Shown here piece after piece: positions 41,528 through 48,757 of a DNA stretch of 64,000 nucleotides (the stretch's first letter is position 1; each line of letters opens with the position of its first letter). The stretch comes from Paracoccus sp. SCSIO 75233 (GTDB lineage: Bacteria; Pseudomonadota; Alphaproteobacteria; Rhodobacterales; Rhodobacteraceae), in assembly GCF_027912675.1 (NCBI RefSeq), contig NZ_CP115757.1, forward strand, positions 434,001 through 498,000. The letters are read 5' to 3'. Position numbers and translations under genes: made by a program. The notes beneath the pieces are model-generated. The model ran no database searches. It was not told the origin of the DNA and was given only the letters and a program-made list of their open reading frames with translations.

Positions 41528-42934
41528 CTATGGCGCTGAAATATCCCCGGCCAACTCGGCCAGATAAGCCTCGATTGCCGGCAGGCCCGTCTGCAGATCG
41601 GCCTGCCACGGATCGTCAGCGCGGGCCGGATCAAAACCCTCGCGCCCGCTTTCCCAATCATCGGCCAGCCCGTCCCGGTCGCCATCCTGCCGCCGTGGTC
41701 CCGACAATTCGGGCCAGCCGCCAGCCTGTTCGACCGAATCTATGACCTTCCCGGTACATTCGACGAGGCTCAGCAACACGCGCTCATCCAGCGGGTCGGG
41801 ATCGCGACGGCCATCGATCCGGTCGCCAACCAGCGGCGGAATTTGCCGCATCACCTCCCGCGCCGGGATCGGCTGCACTGAGACAGGCTCCACCGGCTGG
41901 CGCGCCTGATCGAACCACGCCTTCGGGTCCAGGATCGGCAATTCCCCGGCAGCCTCGCAATCCTTGCGCCGTGCGGCAATATTGTCGCGCACATTGATCG
42001 TGATCTCGTTCCCCTCTTCGAATTCCAGCGATTCGACAGCCCAGGCGGCGCGCGGGCGGGAGCTGGGTCCGGTCAGGGCGACATTGCCGACATAGACGAG
42101 GCTCAGATTTCCGGTAAGGTCGTAAGCCTCGCCGAACTGGCTGATAGGGTTGTAGAAAATATTGTTCACCACCTCGATCGGGCCGATCTCCGTCCCGTTC
42201 ACATCGGGGTTCCGGTCGCGATTATGGGCAAACAGATTGCCCCACAGCGTGACCCGCCCGCATTCGTTATCCGTCCCCTCCTTGGAGCAGATCAGCGCGC
42301 CCTTGGAATGCTTCCCCTTCGGATGGGTGGAGTTGTCCAGCCCGTAAGCGACAATGCTCCGCTCCAGCGTAATATCGGCGGACACGCCGTCGGAGACATG
42401 AAGGCTGAAATTCTCATCCGTTGCGAACATCAACGACAGATTGCCGAAATAAAGCCGCTCGCCATCCTCGATGGACAGCGCGTCGACAACGGGCGACGGC
42501 TCAAGGCTGGGGCCGGGGCGCAGCTTCAGAAACCGCACGACGAGATCGTGAATATTCACGATCACCAGCGGCGACCGCGCCGATTTGCCGTTGCGAAGCT
42601 GAACCCCCTGTCCCGGTGCTGTCTGCCCGGCGATATACAGATTCGATCCCGGCGTGATCGGCGTGTCCAGCGTGATCGTGCCCGCCACATCGAAAATGCA
42701 GATCCGTGGCACGTCACCGTTTTCCGCGCAGTCGCGCAGCGTTCCCGGCCCCGCATCGTCCAGCGAGGTCACGGCCATGACCTCGCCCCCGCGCCAGCCG
42801 GTCGCGATCTGGCCGAAACCGACCGCGCCGGGAAAGGCCGGACGTTGCTCCTGACCGGCTGCCGGACCGGCAAGCAAGGCCAGCGCGCAGCATATTGCGC
42901 GAGGGGCGGGCGACCATATTGTTTTGACCGGCAT
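41528..42934 (-). CDS. Exported pectate-lyase-like beta-helix protein
   Basis: 468 residues from ATG 42934 with GAGG just upstream. Signal peptide (ICCALALLAGPAAGQ), then a right-handed parallel beta-helix like polysaccharide lyase family 1: AFPGAVGFGQIATGWRGGEV, then GTITLDTPITPGSNLYIAGQ, TAPGQGVQLRNG and VIVNIHDLVVRFLKLRPG. A C-terminal DGDRDGLADDWES resembles a calcium-binding thrombospondin-3/dockerin-like loop. The catalytic Arg/Asp set cannot be verified by eye. It likely acts outside the cytoplasm on an acidic polysaccharide. Immediately downstream of a methyltransferase-like gene on the same strand. Confidence 0.8.
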   Translation of the reverse strand: MPVKTIWSPAPRAICCALALLAGPAAGQEQRPAFPGAVGFGQIATGWRGGEVMAVTSLDDAGPGTLRDCAENGDVPRICIFDVAGTITLDTPITPGSNLYIAGQTAPGQGVQLRNGKSARSPLVIVNIHDLVVRFLKLRPGPSLEPSPVVDALSIEDGERLYFGNLSLMFATDENFSLHVSDGVSADITLERSIVAYGLDNSTHPKGKHSKGALICSKEGTDNECGRVTLWGNLFAHNRDRNPDVNGTEIGPIEVVNNIFYNPISQFGEAYDLTGNLSLVYVGNVALTGPSSRPRAAWAVESLEFEEGNEITINVRDNIAARRKDCEAAGELPILDPKAWFDQARQPVEPVSVQPIPAREVMRQIPPLVGDRIDGRRDPDPLDERVLLSLVECTGKVIDSVEQAGGWPELSGPRRQDGDRDGLADDWESGREGFDPARADDPWQADLQTGLPAIEAYLAELAGDISAP

Positions 42935-42938
42935 GACC

Positions 42939-43811
42939 TCAGCCCTGTCCCTGTTGGGGGGCATCCGGCCCGATTTGTGCGACAAGCCCGGCAATTTCGG
43001 AGCCACGGTTGAATTGCTGGCGCGGCTCCAGCCTGCCGCCATCCGTCAATTCGAACAGCGTTGCGTCATTGCGGTCGCTGCGCTCCTGCGTGCGCACGAC
43101 CAGCAGCAGTGATCCCGGCCCGGCAAGATAGTCGCGCAGATTGCCGATCGCGGTTTTCAGCCCGTCCTCGCTGAAATAGCCGAGATTGAGGATATTCGCC
43201 GCACGGATGAAATTGAACCGCCCGCGAAACGCCGTTCGCGGGACCAGCACATCATCCTCCACCAGCGAAATCTCGGGCGCTTCGGTGACACCGCGCGATG
43301 CCAGCGTTACGGGCCGGGCGTCGCCTTGCGCAATCCGCGCCGCCACCCGACGCGCCAGCACACGCGCCGCCATGAACCGTATCGGCGCCATCAATGTCAG
43401 ATAATCCAGCCGCCGGATCCAGGGGCGCGTCGCGCGCGAGCCGAATTCATATTGAAGCGGCCAACCCCGCTGGTCGGACAGAACGCGCAGCCCGCCGCCC
43501 AGATCGACCAGATAGCCATGCAGATAAAGATCGGTCCCGGTGATCTCGGGCGAGACCCCGGCGCGTTTCAAGGCGTCCAGCAATTCCAGCGTGCTGACGG
43601 CGGCTGACACACCCACATCCAGAACCTGAACGGGCCCCGGAAAAGCCCCGGCCAGGATACCGGCGATCCGGTCATCCAGATCCTCGAAACGATTATGGCG
43701 CGTCGTCTTGAACGACGCATTGTTCATTTTCAGGGATGCGTAGAACGCGGCCTCGACCTCGGGGGGAATCGCACGCCTGTCCTGATCGAAATACTCGCTT
43801 GCACTGATCAT
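42939..43811 (-). CDS. Methyltransferase-like protein, substrate unknown
   Basis: 290 residues from ATG 43811 (MISASEYFDQDRRAIPPEVE); a longer frame upstream is unsupported. A Rossmann-type motif I appears as VQVLDVGVSAAVSTLELLD, the usual G-x-G being degenerate. Motif II-like ITGTDLYLHGYLVDLG and later FIRAANILNLGYFSEDGLK, then AGPGSLLLVVRT, follow class I SAM methyltransferase order. The protein is soluble. It is coupled to the beta-helix protein gene (four bases between stop and start), suggesting a joint role in an envelope polysaccharide; this is inference. Confidence 0.6.
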   Translation of the reverse strand: MISASEYFDQDRRAIPPEVEAAFYASLKMNNASFKTTRHNRFEDLDDRIAGILAGAFPGPVQVLDVGVSAAVSTLELLDALKRAGVSPEITGTDLYLHGYLVDLGGGLRVLSDQRGWPLQYEFGSRATRPWIRRLDYLTLMAPIRFMAARVLARRVAARIAQGDARPVTLASRGVTEAPEISLVEDDVLVPRTAFRGRFNFIRAANILNLGYFSEDGLKTAIGNLRDYLAGPGSLLLVVRTQERSDRNDATLFELTDGGRLEPRQQFNRGSEIAGLVAQIGPDAPQQGQG

Positions 43812-44119
43812 CACATTCACTCGCCCAACCGACCGAACGGTCCGCGTTTCAACCAGACCGGGCCAACCGCGCCAGTCAGCGTCGTATTTCGACTGAACCG
43901 GCACCGATTTGCCCTTCAGCGCTGACGATACCCTAGCCGAAATCCGCCTCTCTCGCAATTGTCCAGATGGCGAACTGCCGGGGACCGGCGGGTCCGTCAG
44001 CCTCGTTCGGGTTCGCTTTCCTAACCGCCGGGACTCGTCAACCTGATCGGGGTTGAGCGGATTCGGATGCGGCGTGATCCGACAGAATTATCCGTGATGG
44101 ACCCGTGACCTGACAAGCT
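43812..44119. other. Upstream region of the methyltransferase-like gene
   Basis: About 310 bp between the chosen start of the methyltransferase-like gene and the iteron array. The methyltransferase frame stays open upstream to about 43958 but without a convincing start. I see no terminator or RNA gene. It presumably holds the promoter for the methyltransferase/lyase pair. Confidence 0.4.
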
Positions 44120-44158
44120 GTGTACAGGCGGTGTACGTCCTGTGTACGCGCGGTGTAC
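44120..44158. repeat. Four GTGTAC iterons at exact 11-bp spacing
   Basis: GTGTAC starts at 44120, 44131, 44142 and 44153, each separated by five variable bases, and a weaker GTGTGC follows at 44162. One repeat per 11 bp places every copy on the same helix face, as expected for a cooperatively bound protein. The array lies between the 3' end of rlmJ and the upstream side of the methyltransferase-like gene, about 310 bp before its start. The period is not a multiple of three, so it is not a coding repeat. Confidence 0.75.
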
Positions 44159-44174
44159 GGGGTGTGCGGGCGAT

Positions 44175-44951
44175 TCAGCCAGCGAAAACAGCCGCCAGCC
44201 GGGCCGCCTCATCGGCGAGGCCCCAGGGCGGATTCACCACGAAAATCCCCGATCCGACCATCCCGTGACCGGGCTTCGCAGGCGGGAATCGCACCTCCGA
44301 TTTCAGCCCATCGGGGAAGGCCGTGCCGAGTGTGTCGACCATAGTTGTCTGTAAGTTGATATCGCTCAGCACCGGATACCACAGCACCAGCACGCCGACA
44401 TTCCACTTGCGGGCTATATCGCTCAGGAAACCGGGTATCGCGCCGTAATCCGCCTTCACCTCATAGCTCGGATCGACCAGCATCAGCCCGCGCCTCGGGG
44501 TCGGCGGGGTCACGGCCTGCGCCATCGCGAACCCGTCCTGCCGGTGCAGTTTCGCGCCCCGGACCGCCTGTGCCAGTGCGTCATGCTCGGCGGGGTGCAG
44601 CTCGGCCAGGTGCGCCGTGTCGCCGGGGCGCAGGAAATGCTGCGCGATAAGGGGGGAGCCGGGATAGGCGCTCGCGCCGTGACGCTGCCTGACATCGTGC
44701 AGCGCCCGCATCAGCGGATGATCCGGCGGCAGCCATTGCCCTGATTCCGCGCGCCCGATCCCGGCTTCGGCCTCGGCGGTCTTGCGGGCTTCGGCGGAGG
44801 CCAGATCATAGAGCCCGCGCCCGGCATGGGTCTCGATATAGCTCAGCGGTTTGTCTTTGCGGGTCAGGTAATCCAGCATCCATGCCAGCAGCGCATGCTT
44901 GTGCAGATCGGCGGCGTTCCCGGCGTGATAAATGTGCTGATATGACAACAT
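44175..44951 (-). CDS. rlmJ: 23S rRNA (adenine-2030-N6)-methyltransferase
   Basis: Single-subunit rRNA m6A methyltransferase (YhiR/RlmJ), 258 residues. MLSYQHIYHAGNAADLHKHA is the family hallmark, with SAM-binding YIETHAGRGLYDL and the catalytic N6-methylase motif as DPSYE (LMLVDPSYEVKADY). The C-terminal GSGIFVVNPPWGL is conserved. It lies directly downstream of the hairpin small-RNA array; the last hairpin of that array carries a TTTT tract and may separate the two transcripts. Confidence 0.96.
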   Translation of the reverse strand: MLSYQHIYHAGNAADLHKHALLAWMLDYLTRKDKPLSYIETHAGRGLYDLASAEARKTAEAEAGIGRAESGQWLPPDHPLMRALHDVRQRHGASAYPGSPLIAQHFLRPGDTAHLAELHPAEHDALAQAVRGAKLHRQDGFAMAQAVTPPTPRRGLMLVDPSYEVKADYGAIPGFLSDIARKWNVGVLVLWYPVLSDINLQTTMVDTLGTAFPDGLKSEVRFPPAKPGHGMVGSGIFVVNPPWGLADEAARLAAVFAG

Positions 44952-44985
44952 CCGCCCTTATCCCGCAGCTTGCCCGAAATGAAAA

Positions 44986-45304
44986 GCGGCGACGCCCAGG
45001 GAGGAGGAGGGGCGCCGCCGCATCAACGCTGGCCCAGGGAGGAGGAGGGGCCGCGTATAGGTTGCGATACAGGCAGGGAGGAGGACGCCCGTATCGCTGA
45101 TATCGGCCTCATGGGAGGAGGAAGAGACCGACATATCCCGGTGTTTCAGCAGCGGCCCCGCAGGGAGGAGAGGCAGGGCCGCCGCCATACCAACAGGACC
45201 TAGGGAGGAGAGACGGTCCTGTCGTATTTAGTCAGCGGCACCTCCAGGGAGGAGGAGGGGAGGTGCCGCCTTAACCCGGACCCAGGGAGGAGGGAGGGTC
45301 GGGT
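44986..45304 (-). ncRNA. Array of eight CcsR/'cuckoo'-type hairpin small RNAs
   Basis: Eight consecutive stem-loops, each exposing a CCUCCUCCC-type loop on the minus strand (plus strand AGGGAGGAG). In transcription order, stems span 45274-45304, 45235-45269, 45194-45221, 45152-45182, 45103-45131, 45064-45097, 45026-45056 and 44988-45019. Arms differ in sequence but are complementary (for example GCGATAC-A-GGC with GCC-C-GTATCGC), showing conserved structure. Loop cores recur every 37-50 bp. They begin 12 bp after a DUF1127 gene, the arrangement of CcsR1-4 with ccaF1 in R. sphaeroides, which has four. The last hairpin is followed by TTTT and may terminate. Likely processed from the DUF1127 transcript. 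Confidence 0.9.
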
Positions 45305-45315
45305 ATTCAAATTCC

Positions 45316-45540
45316 TTACTTACCCCAGGCCGCCTCGGCGGCGATGCGGGTGATCATGCTGCGGTGAATGCCCAGATCGTTCAGCTCACGGCTGGACAGG
45401 CAGGACAGCTCTTTCACGGTCTGGCGATAGACAACACGGCGGGCGCGGGCCTCTTGCAGGCGCGCAATCATACCCATGAAGCCGGTGCCGGCTTTGCGGC
45501 CTTCGGTGATGCTGTGGGTCAGAGTGTTCGTTGCAGCCAT
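45316..45540 (-). CDS. DUF1127 small protein, CcaF1-like
   Basis: 74-residue basic protein ending in a DUF1127 domain (RQTVKELSCLSSRELNDLGI, then HRSMITRIAAEAAWGK). In R. sphaeroides the homologous gene RSP_6037 (ccaF1) encodes an RNA-binding protein co-transcribed with the CcsR RNAs and induced by stress through RpoH sigma factors. The same order is seen here, with eight hairpins immediately downstream. An IS1182 element sits about 250 bp upstream of its start. Confidence 0.88.
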   Translation of the reverse strand: MAATNTLTHSITEGRKAGTGFMGMIARLQEARARRVVYRQTVKELSCLSSRELNDLGIHRSMITRIAAEAAWGK

Positions 45541-45609
45541 TGCTCTTATCGCTTCATATAACTTGTTTCATGTTGACGGCGTCGCATTTCGTTCGCGCCG
45601 TTGAGGAGA

Positions 45610-45637
45610 AGATGGCCCAATTGCTGCGCTTGCACAA
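45610..45637 (-). promoter_or_regulatory. Possible RpoH-type promoter of the DUF1127-sRNA operon
   Basis: On the minus strand TTGTGC (45637-45632), 16 bp, then CCATCT (45615-45610). CCATNT is the RpoH -10 core and TTG the -35 core. This would start transcription near 45603, some 60 nt before the gene. The match is partial and assigned mainly because RpoHI/RpoHII drive the homologous R. sphaeroides operon. Confidence 0.3.
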
Positions 45638-45750
45638 CGATCAATACCTCAATGCTGCTATGCAGAAAGCGCAATGCATCCACCCCGGGGCACGAGAAAA
45701 TCACGCATTCGTTATTGCTTACGGGCAACACATCCAAATTACGCGACCGG

Positions 45751-45783
45751 CAACCTGCCGAATTGGTCAGTTCCGGCAGGTTG
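45751..45783. other. Perfect 10-bp hairpin next to the IS insertion site
   Basis: CAACCTGCCG (45751-45760) pairs with CGGCAGGTTG (45774-45783) around a 13-nt loop. It lies seven bases from the IS target duplication. No T-run follows on either strand. It may be a remnant of a terminator or the structured target that attracted the element. Confidence 0.5.
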
Positions 45784-45789
45784 GTTAAG

Positions 45790-47487
45790 CGAGGAGGCTG
45801 TGTGAAAACTCCCTTGCTGATCTGAATGATGGTATGATTTCTGCATTCGGTGCGGAGGCATTTTATGGGTCAGTTTATTGAGGGCATTGATCGACATCAG
45901 GCGATGTTGCTACCTGAATGCCTTAACGACTACGTGGGTGAAGACAGCGCAGTTCGAGCGATTGATGCGTTCGTTGAGATGCTTGATCTTGCCGTGCTGG
46001 GCTTCAGCGCGTCGCCCGCTGCGACGGGTCGACCCGGCTATCATCCGGGGCTGATGCTGCGAATTTACCTGTACGGCTATCTCAATCAGGTCCAGTCATC
46101 GCGGCGATTGGAGCGTGAGTGCGGGCGCAACTTGGAGCTCATTTGGCTGACGGGCCGTTTGAAGCCGGACTTCAAGACAATTGCGGACTTCCGCAGGGAT
46201 AACGGCCCCGCGATCCGCAAGGTCTGTCAGCAGTTCGTCGCGCTATGTCGCGACATCAACCTGCTGGATGGGACCCTCGTTGCTATCGATGGCAGCCGGT
46301 TCAAGGCGGTGAATGCGAAGGCCAAGAACTACACGCGTGGCAAGCTGCGTCAGAAGCTGGGCGAGATTGACAAGGCGATTGAACGATATCTGGGTGAGTT
46401 GGATCGCGCCGACGAGGTGTTTGAGCAGACCGGAACGGTATTGCCCGAAGCGCGCATGGAACGCACCCTGCGAAAGCTGGAACATCTGCAAAAGGAAGCC
46501 TGTCGCTACAGATCGATCGAGAGACGCATGGATGAAACGGGCGAGGCACAGGTGTCGCTGAGTGATCCCGATGCGCGCTCCATGGCGACAACGTCCCGCA
46601 TGCCGCGCGTCGTGGGATACAACGTCCAAACGGCGGTGGAGGCAGATAACCACCTTATCGTCGCCCATGAAGTCACCATGCAGGGTTATGACAGGGATGC
46701 TTTGTCGATGATGGCGGTGGCCGCCCGCGATGCGATGGCCACAGATCAGATCGAGGTCATCGCGGACAAGGGGTACTACAAGAGTGAAGAAATCCTGGCC
46801 TGCGAAGAGGCCGGTATCGCGGTCGTTGTCCCCAAACCTCAAACATCGAATGCTGGTGCGCGCGGGCAGTTCGACAAAGCCGATTTTGCCTACGACGCTG
46901 CGGCTGACGCTTACATCTGCCCGGCAGGCCAACAACTGATCTATCGGTTCACGGGTCAGCAAGACGGCAAAGCGATCCGGACCTACTGGTCCAGCCACTG
47001 CGAGGGTTGCGTGCTCAAATACAAATGCACGAACAGCAAAGAACGTCGCATCCGTAGGTGGGAACATGAAGATGTTCTGGAACGTGTTCAACAGCGCCTG
47101 GACAAGGATCCCACCCAACTGGCTGTGCGCAGCATGACGGTCGAACACCCCTACGGCACGATCAAGTCATGGATGGGTGCGACGCACTTCAAGATGAGGC
47201 GGCTGAAAAACGTCGCCACCGAGATGGCCCTGCACGTTCTTGCCTACAATATGACCCGCGTCATGAAGATCATCGGCATCCCAGCCCTGATTGCCGCGAT
47301 GAGGGCCTAATCCGCGATGCTTTGGCAAAAACGGCTTCTTGAAAAGGGAAACTGACCCAGAGCGCCGCAGAGGCGGAATCCTGGCCGAACCTGAAGTTTC
47401 CAATTGAACCGATTGGCAAATCACGCTCCAAGACCCAAACTCGGGGAAAGCTGGGCAACACCAGCCAGTTTCCACACAGCCTCCGAG
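45790..47487. mobile_element. IS1182-family insertion sequence with CGAG target duplication
   Basis: Complete element of 1,690 bp (45794-47483). Terminal inverted repeats: GAGGCTGTGTGAAAACT at the left end (45794-45810) and its near-complement AGTTTCCACACAGCCTC at the right end (47467-47483), one mismatch in 17. CGAG occurs directly outside both ends (45790-45793 and 47484-47487), consistent with a 4-bp target duplication. One intact transposase gene. About 150 bp of non-coding sequence lies between the transposase stop and the right end. Intact ends, frame and duplication suggest recent insertion. Confidence 0.93.
45865..47310 (+). CDS. IS1182-family transposase
   Basis: 481-residue DDE transposase. 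ATG 45865 with GCGGAGG seven bases upstream is preferred. Typical order: FIEGIDRHQAMLLPECLNDYV and YHPGLMLRIYLYGYLNQVQSSR at the N-terminus, the first catalytic region VAIDGSRFKAVNAK, then the second around EVIADKGYYKSEEI, and the final Glu in VEHPYGTIKSWMG. A Cys-rich segment (CEGCVLKYKCT) precedes the last part. Codon use is less GC-rich at third positions than in neighbouring genes, as expected for a mobile gene. Confidence 0.95.
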   Translation: MGQFIEGIDRHQAMLLPECLNDYVGEDSAVRAIDAFVEMLDLAVLGFSASPAATGRPGYHPGLMLRIYLYGYLNQVQSSRRLERECGRNLELIWLTGRLKPDFKTIADFRRDNGPAIRKVCQQFVALCRDINLLDGTLVAIDGSRFKAVNAKAKNYTRGKLRQKLGEIDKAIERYLGELDRADEVFEQTGTVLPEARMERTLRKLEHLQKEACRYRSIERRMDETGEAQVSLSDPDARSMATTSRMPRVVGYNVQTAVEADNHLIVAHEVTMQGYDRDALSMMAVAARDAMATDQIEVIADKGYYKSEEILACEEAGIAVVVPKPQTSNAGARGQFDKADFAYDAAADAYICPAGQQLIYRFTGQQDGKAIRTYWSSHCEGCVLKYKCTNSKERRIRRWEHEDVLERVQQRLDKDPTQLAVRSMTVEHPYGTIKSWMGATHFKMRRLKNVATEMALHVLAYNMTRVMKIIGIPALIAAMRA

Positions 47488-47989
47488 CAATGCAGCCATT
47501 AAGCGAAATCTACTGAGCTTAATGAAGTGACGTGGCGTCACGAAAGTTCTTTCTTGAACTGGCGCATATTCGTTCCACGGGGTATATGCGCATGGCCGCA
47601 GCGCGAAAAAACCTTGCCGCTATGCCCGGATTCTCTTCCCGCGTCGCTATGGGATGGCTGGGAAAAGATGGGAACGGCAACGATAAAGCCGAATCAAAGG
47701 CTGTTGAACGCGCTTGAAGGCCAGGATTTCTGCTGATTCAAAGACGGGTTTCCGTCTTTCTGCGAGTGTCGGGCAAAAATTTTGGGATTTGCCGGGCCAT
47801 CGCGGGGAAATCTCAGGCATACAATATGTAGTTATCCGTTCTCTCCATTCCACCACAGATATACGAACGTCACGTTTTGTTCCGCGTTTATGTATAAGTT
47901 TTCTGTGCAGCCATCATGGGTTACAGGTCCCGGAACCGCAGTTTTCCATTGCTTCCCGTGAATTCCCATGTCATCACTTAACTACGGAA
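47488..47989. other. Intergenic region between IS element and mraZ leader
   Basis: About 500 bp without a convincing gene. It holds three hairpins: GTGACG-TGG-CGTCAC (47527-47541), GCGCATAT/ATATGCGC (47562-47569 with 47584-47591), and the terminator-like AAAGACGG-GTTT-CCGTCTTT (47740-47759). A 61-codon frame from GTG 47532 to 47717 ends just before that terminator, but its third positions are A/T-rich for this genome, so it may be a small RNA rather than a protein gene. The region should also contain the promoter of the dcw cluster. Confidence 0.4.
47740..47761 (+). terminator. Terminator-like hairpin upstream of the mraZ leader
   Basis: AAAGACGG (47740-47747) pairs perfectly with CCGTCTTT (47752-47759) around GTTT, with TTTC at the end. 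It could terminate a short transcript that starts after the IS element. Confidence 0.45.
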
Positions 47990-48195
47990 ACGGGCTCAAG
48001 GGGCGAACAAGACCCCACAGGCGAAGGCAAACTTCATACAGGCACCCCGCTTCCGACAAAGACGGTCCCGAACGCGTGAGCAGCACCTTCCCCAGGGTGA
48101 CGCGAGGGACCGGCCCGCCAACGAGCGGGGCCCAGAGATGGGAACGAGGGCGGCGGATCGGGCAGTGGCAGCGGCCCGGTCCGCCTTTCTTTTCC
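47990..48195 (+). ncRNA. upsM: UpsM-like RNA from the mraZ 5' leader
   Basis: In R. sphaeroides the 5' leader of mraZ ends early at a Rho-independent terminator, giving the abundant about 206-nt small RNA UpsM, cut by RNase E in the terminator loop. Here the leader contains a strong terminator ending at 48195, so an equivalent RNA is predicted. The 5' end is not visible in sequence; 47990 is only back-calculated from the length of the R. sphaeroides RNA. Confidence 0.55.
48152..48195 (+). terminator. Attenuator/terminator in the mraZ leader
   Basis: GGCGGATCGGG (48152-48162) pairs with CCCGGTCCGCC (48175-48185), 11 bp with one G-U pair and a 12-nt loop, followed by TTTCTTTTCC. It lies about 45 bp before mraZ and would end most transcripts before the dcw genes. 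Confidence 0.8.
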
Positions 48196-48211
48196 GGGTG
48201 AGCCGGAAAAG
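48189..48211 (+). promoter_or_regulatory. Hairpin overlapping the terminator U-tract before mraZ
   Basis: CTTTTCCGG (48189-48197) and CCGGAAAAG (48203-48211) form a perfect 9-bp stem with loop GTGAG. Its 5' arm uses the T-tract of the preceding terminator, so the RNA could switch between releasing and retaining the polymerase, or the stem could protect the processed 5' end of the dcw mRNA. Confidence 0.6.
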
Positions 48212-48238
48212 TCGCAGGATCGAAGGAGAGGCTTGCCG

Positions 48239-48754
48239 GTGGCGCGCAAGTTCAGAGGCTCGGAAGACGTCAAGGTGGACGGGAAGGGTCGGATGTCGAT
48301 CCCGGCCCGGTTCCGGCGTATTTTCGAAGCTGGCGATCCTGACTGGAAACCCTCTGAACGGACCCGCATGATCGTGGTCTACGGCCCGAAGGACTGGCAG
48401 AAGCTGGAATTCTATACCGTCGAGGCAGCAGATCGCATCGACGAGGAAATCGATCAGTTGCCGCGCGGTTCGAAACAGCGCCTGTGGCTGGAAACCCTGA
48501 TGAACGGGATGGCGACCGAGGCCGAGATCGACACCGATGGCCGTCTGGTCCTGCCGCAGAAACTGCGCGACAAGATCGGGCTGGAAGATGCGGCGTTCTT
48601 CACCTCCAAGGGTGATTTCGTCGAGGTCTGGAACCCGGATGCCTATTCGGAGGCCAGCGAGTCGCTTCAGGACTACATGTCGCAATTCCCGCCGGATTTC
48701 GATCCACGCAGCTTCCTGTCTGCCGCATCGGCGGCGGAACCGCACGAGGGCTAG
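48239..48754 (+). CDS. mraZ: Transcriptional regulator MraZ
   Basis: First gene of the division and cell wall (dcw) cluster; AbrB-fold DNA-binding protein that represses the cluster in E. coli. 171 residues from GTG 48239 (MARKFRGSEDVKVDGKGRMS) with AAGGAG about ten bases upstream; TTG 48233 is possible but very close to the ribosome site. Both MraZ repeats carry the signature: DGKGRMSIPARFR and DTDGRLVLPQKLRD. rsmH starts three bases after the stop. Confidence 0.93.
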   Translation: MARKFRGSEDVKVDGKGRMSIPARFRRIFEAGDPDWKPSERTRMIVVYGPKDWQKLEFYTVEAADRIDEEIDQLPRGSKQRLWLETLMNGMATEAEIDTDGRLVLPQKLRDKIGLEDAAFFTSKGDFVEVWNPDAYSEASESLQDYMSQFPPDFDPRSFLSAASAAEPHEG

Positions 48755-48757
48755 GTC

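Noticed and set aside
44986..45304. CRISPR array
   Set aside because: The repeated element is only the 9-12 base loop; flanking arms differ but are self-complementary, spacing is irregular, and there are no cas genes. It fits a hairpin RNA array.
45546..45737. 63-codon minus-strand frame upstream of the DUF1127 gene
   Set aside because: No ribosome site, mixed composition, and it covers the region expected to be the stress promoter; no family resemblance.
47532..47717. 61-aa protein gene after the IS element
   Set aside because: Third positions are A/T-rich compared with all neighbours and there is no clear ribosome site, so I kept it only as a possible transcript, not as a CDS.
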